Below, piece by piece: positions 52,175-61,800 of a DNA stretch of 64,000 nt. The DNA comes from Kribbella jiaozuonensis (lineage in GTDB: Bacteria > Actinomycetota > Actinomycetes > Propionibacteriales > Kribbellaceae). The stretch covers positions 1-64,000 of the forward strand of contig NZ_SZPZ01000001.1 of assembly GCF_005233875.1 (NCBI RefSeq), written 5' to 3'. The position numbers and the translations under genes were made by a program. Under the pieces are notes generated by a model, which saw only the letters and a list, made by a program, of their open reading frames with translations, did no database searches and was not told the origin of the DNA. The stretch's first letter is position 1; each line of letters opens with the position of its first letter.

Positions 52175-52255
52175 AAGCGGAGAGGATACCGAAGGGGACG
52201 GGGGAATCCGAAATCGGGGCGTGGACCTTGGAGCCGCTCGTCTAGGGTCGGCCGC

Positions 52256-52780
52256 ATGGACGAGCTGGTACTGCGGCCGATCGCACCGGGTGACGTGGAC
52301 GCGCTGCAAGAGCTGATCGAGTCCGATCCTGGGTACACCGAGCGCATAACCGGCTACCCGCCAGGGCCCGCGGATGCGCAGAGTCTGCTGATGATGCGTC
52401 CGGAGGACCTCCCGGAGGAGTCGAAGGTCGTACTGGGCGCCTTCGCCGCGGATCAGCTGGTTGCGGTCGTTGACCTGCTCAAGGGGTTCCCGAACGACCA
52501 CACTGCCTTCATCGGTCTGTTGGAAGTCCACGCCAAGCACCAGGGGCTCGGCTACGGCAGGACGGCGTACAGCCTCGTCGAGCGGTACGTCGGGACCACG
52601 TGGCCCGAGATCCGGACGCTGCGTCTCGCCGTCGTGGACACCAACGCCCAGGTCGCCACTGGGTTCTGGCTGCGGCAGGGGTTCGAGCCGACCGGTGAGG
52701 AACGTCCGTACCGCTACGACAAGCTCGAGTCGGTCGCCCGGCTCTACGAGAAGCCGCTATCCGAGCAGGCTGGGAGCTAG
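52256..52780 (+). CDS. GNAT-family N-acetyltransferase
   Basis: A 174-residue acetyltransferase: LVLRPIAPGDVDALQELIESDPGY at the start, LLEVHAKHQGLGYGRTAYSLVERYV (motif A; acetyl-CoA loop Q-G-L-G-Y-G, about residue 108) and TNAQVATGFWLRQGFEPTGE (motif B). The acceptor is unknown. ATG 52256 is chosen; the frame is open further upstream through the tRNA, which is not coding. Ends within 24 bp of overlap with the convergent oxidoreductase gene. Confidence 0.88.
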   Translation: MDELVLRPIAPGDVDALQELIESDPGYTERITGYPPGPADAQSLLMMRPEDLPEESKVVLGAFAADQLVAVVDLLKGFPNDHTAFIGLLEVHAKHQGLGYGRTAYSLVERYVGTTWPEIRTLRLAVVDTNAQVATGFWLRQGFEPTGEERPYRYDKLESVARLYEKPLSEQAGS

Positions 52781-53572
52781 CGCCCGCCACTGCTCGATCG
52801 GCTGGGGGCCGGTCTCGCCAGTGATCACGTTGACTGCGACGTGGTCGGCGCCGGCGTCCAGGTGTTCGGTCAGCTTGGCCTTGATGTCGGCTGGACTGCC
52901 CCACGCCGCCAACGCATCAATCATGTGGTCGGGCAGCTCGGCCTGGTCGCTCTCACCGAACCCCTGCCGCTTCAACGACGCGATGTACCCCGGGATGCGC
53001 GTGAAGAAGCCGATCGTGTCCCGCGCGATCGCCCGCGCCCGGTCCGCGTCCGTTTCGAGCACGGCGAGGTGGCTGACGGCCAGGAGCTTGTCCGGACCCA
53101 GGACCTTCCGCGCCACGGCGGAGTACGCCGCACTGGTCAGGAACGGGTACGCGCCGGCAGTCCGCTCGCCGGCCAGCTTCAGCATCTTCGGACCGAGCGC
53201 AGCGAGCACCTGACGCTCCACAGGTACGTCCAGCTCGTCCAGATACGCGTTGAGGGTGGCGATCGGCATGGGACCATGCGCTCCACCAAGACCAACAGTG
53301 AACCGCCCCGGCGCGGTCGCCTCCAGCTCGGCGTACGTCGCGGCCACGTCCGCCGCGCCGTACTTCGACACCGCCAGGATCCCGCTGATGAACTTGATCG
53401 CCGTCGTCGCTCCGACCAGGTCCACGATCGTCTGCAGCCCGGGCAGCGGACCACCGGACAGCCAGATCGCCGGGTACCCAAGGTCCTCCGCCGCCTGCGC
53501 CGCGGCGATCGACTCAGCACTGCTGTCAAGCCCGGTCGTGATCCCGAAGGGGCCGAATTGATGATCCGTCAC
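52757..53572 (-). CDS. LLM-class F420-dependent oxidoreductase
   Basis: A 271-residue luciferase-like TIM-barrel enzyme that probably uses coenzyme F420. It begins FGPFGITTGLDSSAESIAAAQAAEDLGYPAIWLSGG and contains GRFTVGLGGAHGPMP (active-site loop) and the closing AGADHVAVNVITGETGP. The short length fits the actinobacterial subgroup of F420-dependent LLM proteins. The substrate is unknown. Its 3' end overlaps the GNAT gene by 24 bp. Confidence 0.88.
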   Translation of the reverse strand: MTDHQFGPFGITTGLDSSAESIAAAQAAEDLGYPAIWLSGGPLPGLQTIVDLVGATTAIKFISGILAVSKYGAADVAATYAELEATAPGRFTVGLGGAHGPMPIATLNAYLDELDVPVERQVLAALGPKMLKLAGERTAGAYPFLTSAAYSAVARKVLGPDKLLAVSHLAVLETDADRARAIARDTIGFFTRIPGYIASLKRQGFGESDQAELPDHMIDALAAWGSPADIKAKLTEHLDAGADHVAVNVITGETGPQPIEQWRALAPSLLG

Positions 53573-53675
53573 TCATCCAGAGTGAGCCCGGATCGGGTCA
53601 GGCGGCCAGGCTGTTCGCTCAGAGCGTGTGCGGTGGAGTCCGATTCCCGGTTGGCGCGGGGGATCCCGTACACTC

Positions 53676-53772
53676 GTGGCTGGTTCCCCGCGTGGCGGTA
53701 TCTCGCCCAAACCCCCCAGGGCCGGAAGGCAGCAAGGGTAAGTGAGCTCTTCCGGGTGCGCGGGGAATCCTT
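53676..53772 (+). ncRNA. ffs: Signal recognition particle RNA, small bacterial type
   Basis: The conserved apical domain is visible at 53718-53745 (CCAGGGCCGGAAGGCAGCA followed by AGGGTAA), the Ffh-binding internal loop and GGAA-type tetraloop region. The outer stem pairs GGTTCCCCGCG (53682-53692) with CGCGGGGAATCC (53759-53770). It matches the roughly 95-nt SRP RNA of high-GC Gram-positives. Ends are estimated to within a few bases. It directly precedes nadE. Confidence 0.92.
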
Positions 53773-53803
53773 ATGTCCGGGGCCTGGCGTCGTGAGGAGT
53801 CCG

Positions 53804-54622
53804 ATGAATCCCGAGAGCCGATACCTGCAGGAACTGATCATCGCCGAGCTCAGCGTGCCCACGGCGTTCGACGTGGACAGCGAGATCGAGCAGCGGGTCG
53901 AGTTCCTGGCCGACCGGCTCCGGAAGACCGGCGCGGCAGGCTACGTGCTCGCGATCAGCGGCGGCGTCGACTCCGCGGTCGGAGGCCGGCTCGGGCAGCT
54001 CGCGGTGGAGCGGATCAGGTCCGAGGGCGGTCAGGCGACGTTCGTCGCGATGCGGCTGCCGTACGGCGTACAGGCCGACGAGGCGGACGCCCAGCGCGCC
54101 CTGCAGTTCATCAAGCCGGACGAGACGCTGGACGTGAACATTAAGCCGGCCACCGACGCCATGGTCGAGTCGGTCCGGCACGCCGGGCTGGGCGACCGAG
54201 AGGACTTCCACGTCGGCAACATCAAGGCCCGCCAGCGCATGGTCGCGCAGTACGTCGTGGCCGGTGCCCGCGGCGCACTGGTCATCGGCACGGACCACGC
54301 GGCCGAGGCGGTGATGGGCTTCTTCACCAAGTACGGCGACGGCGCCTGCGACCTCACGCCGTTGTCCGGTCTGAACAAGCGCCGCGTCCGCGCCGTCGGC
54401 GAGCGGCTCGGCGCCGACCCGGAGACCACCGGCAAGGTGCCGACGGCCGACCTGGAGACGAACAACCCCGGCGTACCCGACGAGGCCGTGCTGGGCGTCA
54501 CGTACGACGAGATCGACGACTTCCTCGAGGGCCTCGACGTGGACGAGAAGGCCGCAAGCACGATCATCGCCACCCACCACCGCACCGCCCACAAGCGCGC
54601 AGTACCCCTCGCCTTCAGCTGA
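53804..54622 (+). CDS. nadE: NH3-dependent NAD+ synthetase
   Basis: Last step of NAD synthesis: nicotinic acid adenine dinucleotide plus ammonia and ATP give NAD+. 272 residues, the length of the ammonia-dependent form (no glutaminase domain). The PP-loop is AISGGVDSAVGG (about residue 49). Also present are MRLPYGVQADEADAQRALQFI, a central TDHAAEAVMGFFTKYGDGACDLTPLSGLNKRRVR and P-TADLETNNPGVPDE. GAGGAGT precedes ATG 53804. It stands just after the SRP RNA gene. Confidence 0.96.
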   Translation: MNPESRYLQELIIAELSVPTAFDVDSEIEQRVEFLADRLRKTGAAGYVLAISGGVDSAVGGRLGQLAVERIRSEGGQATFVAMRLPYGVQADEADAQRALQFIKPDETLDVNIKPATDAMVESVRHAGLGDREDFHVGNIKARQRMVAQYVVAGARGALVIGTDHAAEAVMGFFTKYGDGACDLTPLSGLNKRRVRAVGERLGADPETTGKVPTADLETNNPGVPDEAVLGVTYDEIDDFLEGLDVDEKAASTIIATHHRTAHKRAVPLAFS

Positions 54623-54636
54623 CGCGGGCCAGAGCG

Positions 54637-55035
54637 TCAGGCGGCGTGGCTGAACTGGCGGACGCGGTTGGCGAGACGGGCCAGCCGGATGGTGGCGATG
54701 TTGCGGTACGCCGGGCGTAGGACGGTCGCCAGCGGACCGGACTGCTCGAACGTGTGGGTGACCTGGCTGTCCGGACCGATGGTCCACGTCCCGACCTCGC
54801 GGAACCCTGGCACCTGCCAGCTGATCTCGATCCGGTCCGGCTCGACCACTGTGTACTGCAGCTCACCGGCGAACCCCGGCCGGACCCGCAGCGCGTAGCT
54901 GCTGCCGAGGTCTGCCTCGGCCGGGCCGTCGATGGCCAGGAACGCCTCGTTCCACTCCGGGAGCGCGAGTGCGTCGAGCAGGACGTGGCGGATCGCTGCG
55001 GGGCCGGCGTGGATGATTTCGGTGGCCTGTTCCAT
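54637..55035 (-). CDS. SRPBCC-family (polyketide cyclase-like) protein
   Basis: A 132-residue START/SRPBCC-fold protein: EQATEIIHAGPAAIRHVLLDALALPEWNEAFLAIDGP at the start, then beta strands SYALRVRPGFAGELQYTVVEPDRIEISW and TVTHTFEQSGPL-like segment, and a final helix ATIRLARLANRV. It likely binds a hydrophobic ligand. It follows the MarR gene by 2 bp on the same strand and is probably under its control. Confidence 0.87.
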   Translation of the reverse strand: MEQATEIIHAGPAAIRHVLLDALALPEWNEAFLAIDGPAEADLGSSYALRVRPGFAGELQYTVVEPDRIEISWQVPGFREVGTWTIGPDSQVTHTFEQSGPLATVLRPAYRNIATIRLARLANRVRQFSHAA

Positions 55036-55037
55036 GA

Positions 55038-55514
55038 CTAGTTCTCCTGAGTGGCGAGTTCGGGATCCCGGCGACGGGCCAGGGCCGCGCCGGCCGGGAA
55101 GGCGTCGGCGAGCGTGCGGAGCGTAGTGATGGTCTCGTCGAGCGCCTGGCCGGCGACGAGGTCGTGCATGGTGCGGTGCAGCCGGTTTTCCGCGGTGACG
55201 ATGCGGCGGTGCAGGGCGCGGCCCTGCGTGGTCAGGCTGAGCGTGAGGTAGCGCCGGTCGACCTTGTCGATGCCGCGTTTGACCAGTCCTTGCGCGACGA
55301 GGCGATCGACGAGACGGCTCGGGCTGTTGCCGGTCTCGCAGACCAGCAGGCCGCCGAGCGCATTCAGCGTGAGCGGGCCGTGGTCGCGCAGGACGCGCAG
55401 AACCTCTGCCTGGGAAGGCGTTATGCCCAACGGGCGCAGCTCGGCGGCGAGCAGCCGGTTGCCCTCGCGCTGGATCGCCAGCACGAGATAGCGAAGCTCC
55501 TCGACAACCTTCAT
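55038..55514 (-). CDS. MarR-family transcriptional regulator
   Basis: A 158-residue winged-helix regulator: KVVEELRYLVLAIQREGNRLLAAELRPLGITPSQAEVLRVLRDHG (dimer helix and start of DNA-binding domain), LGGLLVCETGNSPSRLVDRLVAQGLVKRG (recognition helix) and DKVDRRYLTLSLTTQGRAL (wing). The start at 55514 gives the standard length. It heads the operon with the SRPBCC gene. A palindrome sits in its upstream region (55532). Confidence 0.92.
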   Translation of the reverse strand: MKVVEELRYLVLAIQREGNRLLAAELRPLGITPSQAEVLRVLRDHGPLTLNALGGLLVCETGNSPSRLVDRLVAQGLVKRGIDKVDRRYLTLSLTTQGRALHRRIVTAENRLHRTMHDLVAGQALDETITTLRTLADAFPAGAALARRRDPELATQEN

Positions 55515-55525
55515 GGTCGATATAT

Positions 55526-55545
55526 TACACGACACGTGTGTCATG
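55526..55545. promoter_or_regulatory. Candidate MarR operator
   Basis: ACACGTGT (55532-55539) is a perfect palindrome within ACGACACGTGTGTCATG and lies 18 bp upstream of the MarR start beside an AT-rich TATATTA. It fits an autoregulatory operator, and could also affect the divergent acyl-CoA ligase gene at 55676. Confidence 0.45.
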
Positions 55546-55675
55546 ACATCTATTTGGCGCGAGTGTTTCGATCGGTGAGAATCTGTTGCCTGAGGCGACG
55601 GGTTCCGGAAGAGTGCCGGAGAAAGTCCGGTTGAGGTCATGGCCAAGGCGACATCGCGGCTGGCACAGTGTCTGC

Positions 55676-57301
55676 ATGAAGGGTCTGATGCAGAACTACC
55701 AACTGTCCCTGGACACGATCTTCCGCCGGGCCGAGCAGTTCTACCCGGACAAGACCGTCTACACCGGCGGTCCGGCGCCGACCAAGCTGACGTACGCCGA
55801 GTGGGCGGAGCGGACCAGACGTCTGGGCGGCGTCCTGGACACGCTCGGGGTCACCCCGGACGGCCGCGTCGGGACATTCGCGTGGAACTCAGGACGCCAC
55901 CTCGAGCTGTACTTCGCTGCGCCCTGCACCGGCCGGGTGCTGCACACGCTCAACATCAGACTCTTCCCGGACCAGATCGTCTACATCGCGAATCACGCCG
56001 AGGACGAGGTCGTGTTCGTCGACCGCTCGCTGCTGGGGGTGTTCCTGCCGCTGCTCGAGCGGCTCCCGCAGATCCAGCACGTGGTCGTCATGGACGACCT
56101 GCCGCCTGGGGCGCCGGGTGCGGAGGTCCCGGACGACTCACGGTTCCACGACTACGAGGAGCTGCTGGCCGCGGCCCAGCCGGTCGAGTTCCACGTCGAG
56201 GACGAGAACCAGGCCGCCGCGATGTGCTACACGAGTGGGACGACGGGGCATCCGAAGGGAGTCGTCTATTCGCATCGGTCCACCTGGCTGCACTCGATCG
56301 GCGTACTGACGAATGCCGGCATCGGGCTGACCGAGACGGACACGGTGATGCCGGTCGTGCCGATGTTCCATGCGAACGCGTGGGGTCTGGCGCACGCGGC
56401 GCCGATGGCCGGCGCGTCGCTGGTGTTCCCGGGACCGGACATGACGCCGGCCGGGATTCTCAAGCTGCTCCAGGAGCAGGAGGTCACGTTGTCGGCCGGG
56501 GTGCCGACGATCTGGCAGGGGCTGTTGCCGCTGCTCGACGGCGTCGAGTTGCCGAAGCTGCGGAGGATCCCCTGTGGCGGTTCGGCCGTGCCCTTGGCGT
56601 TGTCGGAGGCGTTCCGGCTGAAGCTCGGCCGGCCGATCCTGCAGGCGTGGGGCATGACCGAGACGAGCCCGGTCGCGACCGCCTCCCATGTTCCATCGCG
56701 GAATGCGGATCTTCCTGAGGAAGAGCAGGCACACCTGCGCGCCCGGGCCGGACTGCCGCTGCCTGGTGTCGAGGTGCGCATCGTCGAGCCTGGTTCGATC
56801 GAGGCGCTGCCGTGGGACGACGAGGCCACCGGTGAGCTGCAGGTCCGTGGCCCGTGGATCGCGGCGGAGTATTACCGTCCCGACGACGGTGTCCAGCTGA
56901 ACACCGAGGACGGCTGGATGAAGACGGGCGACGTCGCCGCGATCGACCAGTACGGTTCGGTCCGGATCGTCGACCGGACGAAGGACCTGGTGAAGTCCGG
57001 CGGCGAGTGGATCAGCTCGGTCGAGCTGGAGAACCTGTTGATGGCCCACCCCGCAGTACGAGAAGCGGCGGTCATCGGCGTGCCGCACCCGAAGTGGGTC
57101 GAGCGGCCGCTGGCGTGCATCGTCCTGCAGGAGGGTGCGACTGCGACGGGCGAGGACATCCTCGAGTATCTGCGTCCGCTGGTTGCGAGTTGGTGGGTCC
57201 CGGATGCGGTCGAGTTCATCGACGAGGTCCCGAAGACCTCGGTCGGCAAGTTCTCCAAGAAGGACCTCCGCACCCGCTTCGCCAACTACCACCTGGAATG
57301 A
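55676..57301 (+). CDS. Fatty-acyl-CoA synthetase (AMP-dependent ligase)
   Basis: A 541-residue AMP-forming acyl-CoA ligase of the ANL superfamily. The ATP/AMP signature is CYTSGTTGHPKGVVYSH (about residue 186), followed by AWGMTETSPVATAS (about residue 330), DGWMKTGDVAAIDQYGSVRIVDRTKDLVKSGGEW (hinge and A8) and the catalytic Lys in PKTSVGKFSKKDLR (A10). It looks like a medium/long-chain fatty-acid ligase. ATG 55676 fits better than the open upstream frame. It is divergent from the MarR operon and may be regulated with it. Confidence 0.92.
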   Translation: MKGLMQNYQLSLDTIFRRAEQFYPDKTVYTGGPAPTKLTYAEWAERTRRLGGVLDTLGVTPDGRVGTFAWNSGRHLELYFAAPCTGRVLHTLNIRLFPDQIVYIANHAEDEVVFVDRSLLGVFLPLLERLPQIQHVVVMDDLPPGAPGAEVPDDSRFHDYEELLAAAQPVEFHVEDENQAAAMCYTSGTTGHPKGVVYSHRSTWLHSIGVLTNAGIGLTETDTVMPVVPMFHANAWGLAHAAPMAGASLVFPGPDMTPAGILKLLQEQEVTLSAGVPTIWQGLLPLLDGVELPKLRRIPCGGSAVPLALSEAFRLKLGRPILQAWGMTETSPVATASHVPSRNADLPEEEQAHLRARAGLPLPGVEVRIVEPGSIEALPWDDEATGELQVRGPWIAAEYYRPDDGVQLNTEDGWMKTGDVAAIDQYGSVRIVDRTKDLVKSGGEWISSVELENLLMAHPAVREAAVIGVPHPKWVERPLACIVLQEGATATGEDILEYLRPLVASWWVPDAVEFIDEVPKTSVGKFSKKDLRTRFANYHLE

Positions 57302-57322
57302 GGTGCGTGCCTCCGGCAACCA

Positions 57323-58135
57323 TCAGGAGAAGTCGACCTGGAAATGGTTCCGGAGGTGGGTGAGGGTTGCGTCGACGAACTCGGTCGGCCAGGGGTTGTC
57401 GGTCAGCTTGGCCAGTGCGGTGCCGCGGGTGATGAACTCGCGGCAGATGTACTGGTTCGCCGCGATGATGTCGGCGGGCTCGGTGCCGGCGGCCGGGACG
57501 GCTTCCAGGGCGGCGCGTTGCTCGTCGGACAGTAGGGCGTTGAGGCGCTTGGCCCCGCTGGTCCGGCGTACGCCGCGTTCGGCCAGCATGAGCGCGACGA
57601 GTTGGTCGCGGACGACGCCGACGCCCTGGTTGCCGACGATCCGCTCGTCACGACCGAGGACCGTGACCAGGTTCCCGAGGAAGTAGAAGAAGAGGTTGAC
57701 GTTGGTCGCCGGCCAGTACGGTTCTCCGGGTCGGCCGCCCTTCGCAGCGATATCGCCGTGCGGGAACAGCGTCCCGTCCCGGTCGAACAACACGCGCACC
57801 CCGTCGTACTGCTCCCGTTCGAACGAGGCCAACGGGTGCACGAACAGATCCACATGCAACCAGTCCGGCGTGATCCCCAGTCCACCGATGAGCCCCGGGA
57901 CCCTGTCCGTCAGCACGGTCGGCCCGGTCAGCTCCCGCAGTACGTCGTCCCAGTGCTCGCCGAACCACTCCAGGCTGTCGTCTGTGACCACGAGATGTAC
58001 GTCGACATCGCTGAACCGATCGGCCGCGCCCGTCGCATAACTCCCGATGAGGTAGACCCCGAGCACCCGCTCGTCCTGCGGCAGGACCTCGGCCGCTCGC
58101 GCGATCACTGCCTGCTGCCGCTCGTCCCCAGTCAT
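57323..58135 (-). CDS. Nucleotidyltransferase, aminoglycoside-adenylyltransferase-like
   Basis: A 270-residue protein with a Pol-beta-type nucleotidyltransferase core: VYLIGSYATGAADRFSDVDVHLVVTDD (G-S-x10-D-x-D, about residues 26-46) and a third acidic residue in LHVDLFVHP. Residues about 150-260 are helical, as in aminoglycoside adenylyltransferases. The acceptor is unknown. Its stop is 22 bp from the convergent ligase stop. It starts at ATG 58135, divergent from the kinase-like pseudogene at 58194. Confidence 0.82.
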   Translation of the reverse strand: MTGDERQQAVIARAAEVLPQDERVLGVYLIGSYATGAADRFSDVDVHLVVTDDSLEWFGEHWDDVLRELTGPTVLTDRVPGLIGGLGITPDWLHVDLFVHPLASFEREQYDGVRVLFDRDGTLFPHGDIAAKGGRPGEPYWPATNVNLFFYFLGNLVTVLGRDERIVGNQGVGVVRDQLVALMLAERGVRRTSGAKRLNALLSDEQRAALEAVPAAGTEPADIIAANQYICREFITRGTALAKLTDNPWPTEFVDATLTHLRNHFQVDFS

Positions 58136-58193
58136 CGCTCCACGCTAGATCGTGTCTGGCGTTTCCCGGGATCAGGGGCCTACGGTCGAGGGG

Positions 58194-58857
58194 TGACGAC
58201 TCGGCAGGCCGTTCTCACGCGGTTGATCGAGTCGATCGTCGGCATTTCTTCGGATCGTCCCGTGCGGGTCGCGGTGGACGGGCCGGATGCGGCCGGGAAG
58301 ACGACGTTGGCCGACGAGCTGGCAGCCGCGTTGTCCGGCATCCGTCCGGCGATCAGGGCGAGCGTTGACGACTACATCCGCCCCGCGGATGAGCGACCGC
58401 AGTCGCCGGGCGTCCCCGCGGCGGGGTACTTCGACGACAACTTCGACTTGGCTGCGCTGGTCGCCGGGTACCTGATTCCGCTGGGGCCGGGCGGCGATCG
58501 TAGCTATCGGGCCGCGGACGGCTCGACAGGGATCGCGCCGTACGACGCGGTGCTGCTCGTCGATGGCGTGTTTCTGCTCCAGGAGCGACTACGCCCGCAC
58601 TGGGATGTCGGCATCTACTGCACATCGGCGAGGACGAGATGCTGCGGCGAGGTGTGCTCCGTGATCGGGACAGCTACGGCGGGGAGGACGCCGCGCGGGG
58701 GATGTTCGAGACGCAGTTCGTCCCGGGCTGGCGCGCGTACCAGGCTCAGCATGATCCGGCCGCGGCGGCCACCGTCGTGATCGACCACGCAGACGCGTCC
58801 CACCCGGTCATCCGGCCCGGCAGCGCGGGCGAAGGAAATGTCGGGCGGCAGCGCTAG
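58194..58857 (+). pseudogene. Uridine kinase-like gene with a single-base frameshift
   Basis: GTG 58194 begins a P-loop kinase: VRVAVDGPDAAGKTTLADELAAAL (Walker A, about residue 30), then VDDYIRP and FDDNFDLAALV, and VLLVDGVFLLQERLRPHWDVGIYC. After 58620 that frame turns to unlikely Arg/Cys-rich sequence. The expected continuation appears one frame over: HIGEDEMLRRGVLRDRDSYGG ... AAAATVVIDHADASHPV, ending TAG 58855-58857. One base seems lost near 58617-58622. Either a real pseudogene or a sequencing error; without it the protein would be about 221 residues. Confidence 0.75.
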
Positions 58858-58867
58858 GGTTGCGGGC

Positions 58868-61800
58868 GTGGAAGCACCCCTTGCGCTGTACCGCCGGTAT
58901 CGCCCGGAGACGTTCGCGGAGGTGATCGGGCAGGAACATGTCACGGCGCCGTTGCGGAACGCGTTGAGCAACAACCGGGTCAATCACGCCTACCTGTTCT
59001 CCGGACCGCGAGGGTGTGGAAAGACCACCAGTGCGCGGATCCTCGCCCGCGCGATCAACTGTGAGAAGGGCCCGATCGCCGAGCCGTGCGGGGTGTGCAA
59101 GTCGTGCACCGACCTGGCGCGTGGTGGCCCCGGCAGCATCGACGTGATCGAGATCGACGCGGCGTCGCACGGGGGCGTGGACGACGCCCGTGATCTGCGG
59201 GAGCGTGCGTTCTTCGCCCCGGTCGAGAGCCGCTACAAGATCTACATCATCGACGAGGCGCACATGGTGACCACGCAGGGCTTCAACGCCCTGCTCAAGC
59301 TGGTCGAGGAGCCGCCGCCGCACCTCAAGTTCATCTTCGCCACCACCGAGCCCGACAAGGTCATCGGGACGATCCGGTCGCGTACGCACCACTATCCGTT
59401 CCGGCTGGTGCCGCCGAAGGTGCTGGCTGATTACATGGCCAAGCTATGTGAGGCGGAGGGCGTCGCGATCGAGTCGGCTGCGCTGCCTCTGGTCGTGCGG
59501 GCCGGCGCGGGTTCGGTGCGTGACTCGCTGAGCGTGCTGGACCAGCTGATCGGTGGGGCTGGGCCGGGAGGGGTGACGTACCAACTGGCGGTGGCGCTGC
59601 TCGGGTTCACTCCCGACTCGTTGCTCGATGCGTGTGTTGATGGATTCGCGGCGCATGACAGCGCTGCCGTGTTCGAGACGATCGAGAAGGTCATTGAGAC
59701 CGGTCAGGACCCCAAGCGGTTCGCCGAAGACCTGCTGCGGCGGTTGCGCGATCTGGTTGTGCTGTCCGCCGTGCCGAATGCTGTCGCGTCCGGTTTGATC
59801 GAGGCTGCCGAGGACCAGGGTGAGCGGCTGCAGACGCAGGCCGCTGGCATCGGTCCGGCGGAGCTCACGCGGGCGGCGGACATCGTCGCTGCCGGCCTGC
59901 TGGAGATGCGCGGCGCGACGGCACCCCGCCTCCAACTCGAGCTGATCTGCGCCAAGGTCCTGCTCCCCGGCGCCGACGACTCCACCAACGGCATCCAAGC
60001 CCGCTTGGACCGCATGGAACGCCGCCTAGCCATCGGTGTGCCTGCCGGTACTCCAGACGCCGCGCAGTCAGCCGCAGGTACTGCGCCTGCGGGGCGGCCG
60101 GCCGGATCCAGTACTGCGAACGCGGGGCAGCCCGTGTCAGGTACTGGGAACGCGGGGCAGCCGCACGCAGCCGGCGTGGGTACTCCGGGCGCTGCCGCGC
60201 CGGGTGGTGCCTCCGACGACTTCGGCGCACCTGGAGGGGACGCCGCGACAAGCAGGGCGGCAGCACGCGCTGCCGCAACCGCGGGGGGCTCCCGGGGCGC
60301 CGCCGATGGCTCGTCGGACGCTGGTTCCGTCGGAGGATCGGCTGCTGGAGCTGGTGCACCTGGTGGAGCAGACGGTGCGGCTGGTGGAGTAGATGCAGCT
60401 GGCGCCGGATCTGGTGGAGCTGTTGGAGTTGGCGCGGGTGCCGGGGCTGCTGGGGTCGGTGGAGCTGGCGCGGGTGCCGGAGCAGGTGAGGCCGGTGGAA
60501 TCGGTGCGGGTGCCGGATCTGGTGGGGCTGCTGGCGCCGGCGCCGGGGCTGGTGGGGCCGCTGGAGGTGGCGCGGGTGCTGGAGCTGGTCAGGCCGGTGC
60601 GGGAGCAGGTGGTGGGTCTGCTTCGGCCGGCGCGCAGCGGGCCGGCGCCCCGACCGCAGCCTCGAGCAGCTCCTCGGCTGGTGGTGGGCGTACGGGGGCT
60701 TGGGGTGATGGGGCTGAGTCTTCGGTTGGCGGTGTAGTTCCCGCTGAGGTAGTTGCTGGTGGTGCTGGTTCCGGCGGGGGTGGGGCTGCGGCTGGTGGGG
60801 GTGCTGGTGGGGCGGTTGGGCTGGCTGACATTCGGCGGTTGTGGCCTGAGGTTTTGGAGGCCGTGAAGAGCAAGCGGCGGTTTGCTTGGATCATGTTGAG
60901 CCAGAACGCGCAGGTCATCGCGATCGACGATCAGACGCTGACGCTCGGGCTGGTGAACGCGGGGGCTCGGGAGAGCTTTGCGCGTTCGGGAAGTGACGAG
61001 ATCCTGCGGCAAGCGATGAACGACACCATCGGCGTCGACCGCCGAGTCGAAGCCGTCGTCGACCCCTCCACGGACCCAGGCGCCGGCGGTTCGGGCGCCA
61101 GTGGTCCCGGTGGTCCCGGTGGTCCCGGTGGTCGACAGGGTGGTGGCCCCAGCGGCAGCACGCCAGGCGGTTCCGGCGGCGGTGTCCAGGGCGGACCTGG
61201 CGGCGGTGTCCAGGGCGGACCTGGCGGTGGTGCCCAGGGCGGACCTGGCGGCGGTGTCCAGGGCGGACCTGGCGGTGGTGCCCAGGGCGGACCTGGCGGT
61301 GGTGCCCAAGGCGGACCCGGCGGTGGTGCCCATGGCGGACCCGGTGGGGGTGTCCAGGGCGGACCCGGTGGAGGTGCTCAAGGCGGACCCGGTGGAGGTG
61401 CCCAGGGCGGATCCGGCGGAGTCGGTCAGGGTGGGCCGAGTGGTGTTGCCCAAGGCGGGCCCGGGGGCCACGATGCGCCCGGAGGTCACGGTGGTGGTGC
61501 TTCGGGTGATGCCGGTGGTGCTTATGCAGGCGGGTCTGGTGTGGGCGCGCCGGGAGGCCATGGTGGAGATGTGGCGGGCGGACGCGGGCGGGGTGCTGCT
61601 GGGATGGGCAGCTCCGGAGCGGGCGGCTCACACGACGGCGGTCTAGGGGCGGGTCCAGGCATTGGCGGACCGGAGGCGGGCGGGTCTGATGTCGGCGGCG
61701 GCCTCGCCGCTACCGGGCCGGTTGACGCAGCCTCGCTTGGCGCGGGCGCAGGTGAGTCTGGCGCAGGTGGGCCAGGTGATCGCGTAGCCGCTGGGGGCGG

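Noticed and set aside
60393..60737. Separate gene inside the dnaX Gly-rich region
   Set aside because: It is an alternative frame of low-complexity codons and shares no protein features.
60200..60800. Programmed frameshift in dnaX as in E. coli
   Set aside because: The main frame is open through the whole gene and no A-rich slippery run with a following hairpin was seen.
61175..61462. CRISPR-like array
   Set aside because: The repeats are contiguous without unique spacers and keep the dnaX reading frame; they are coding tandem repeats.
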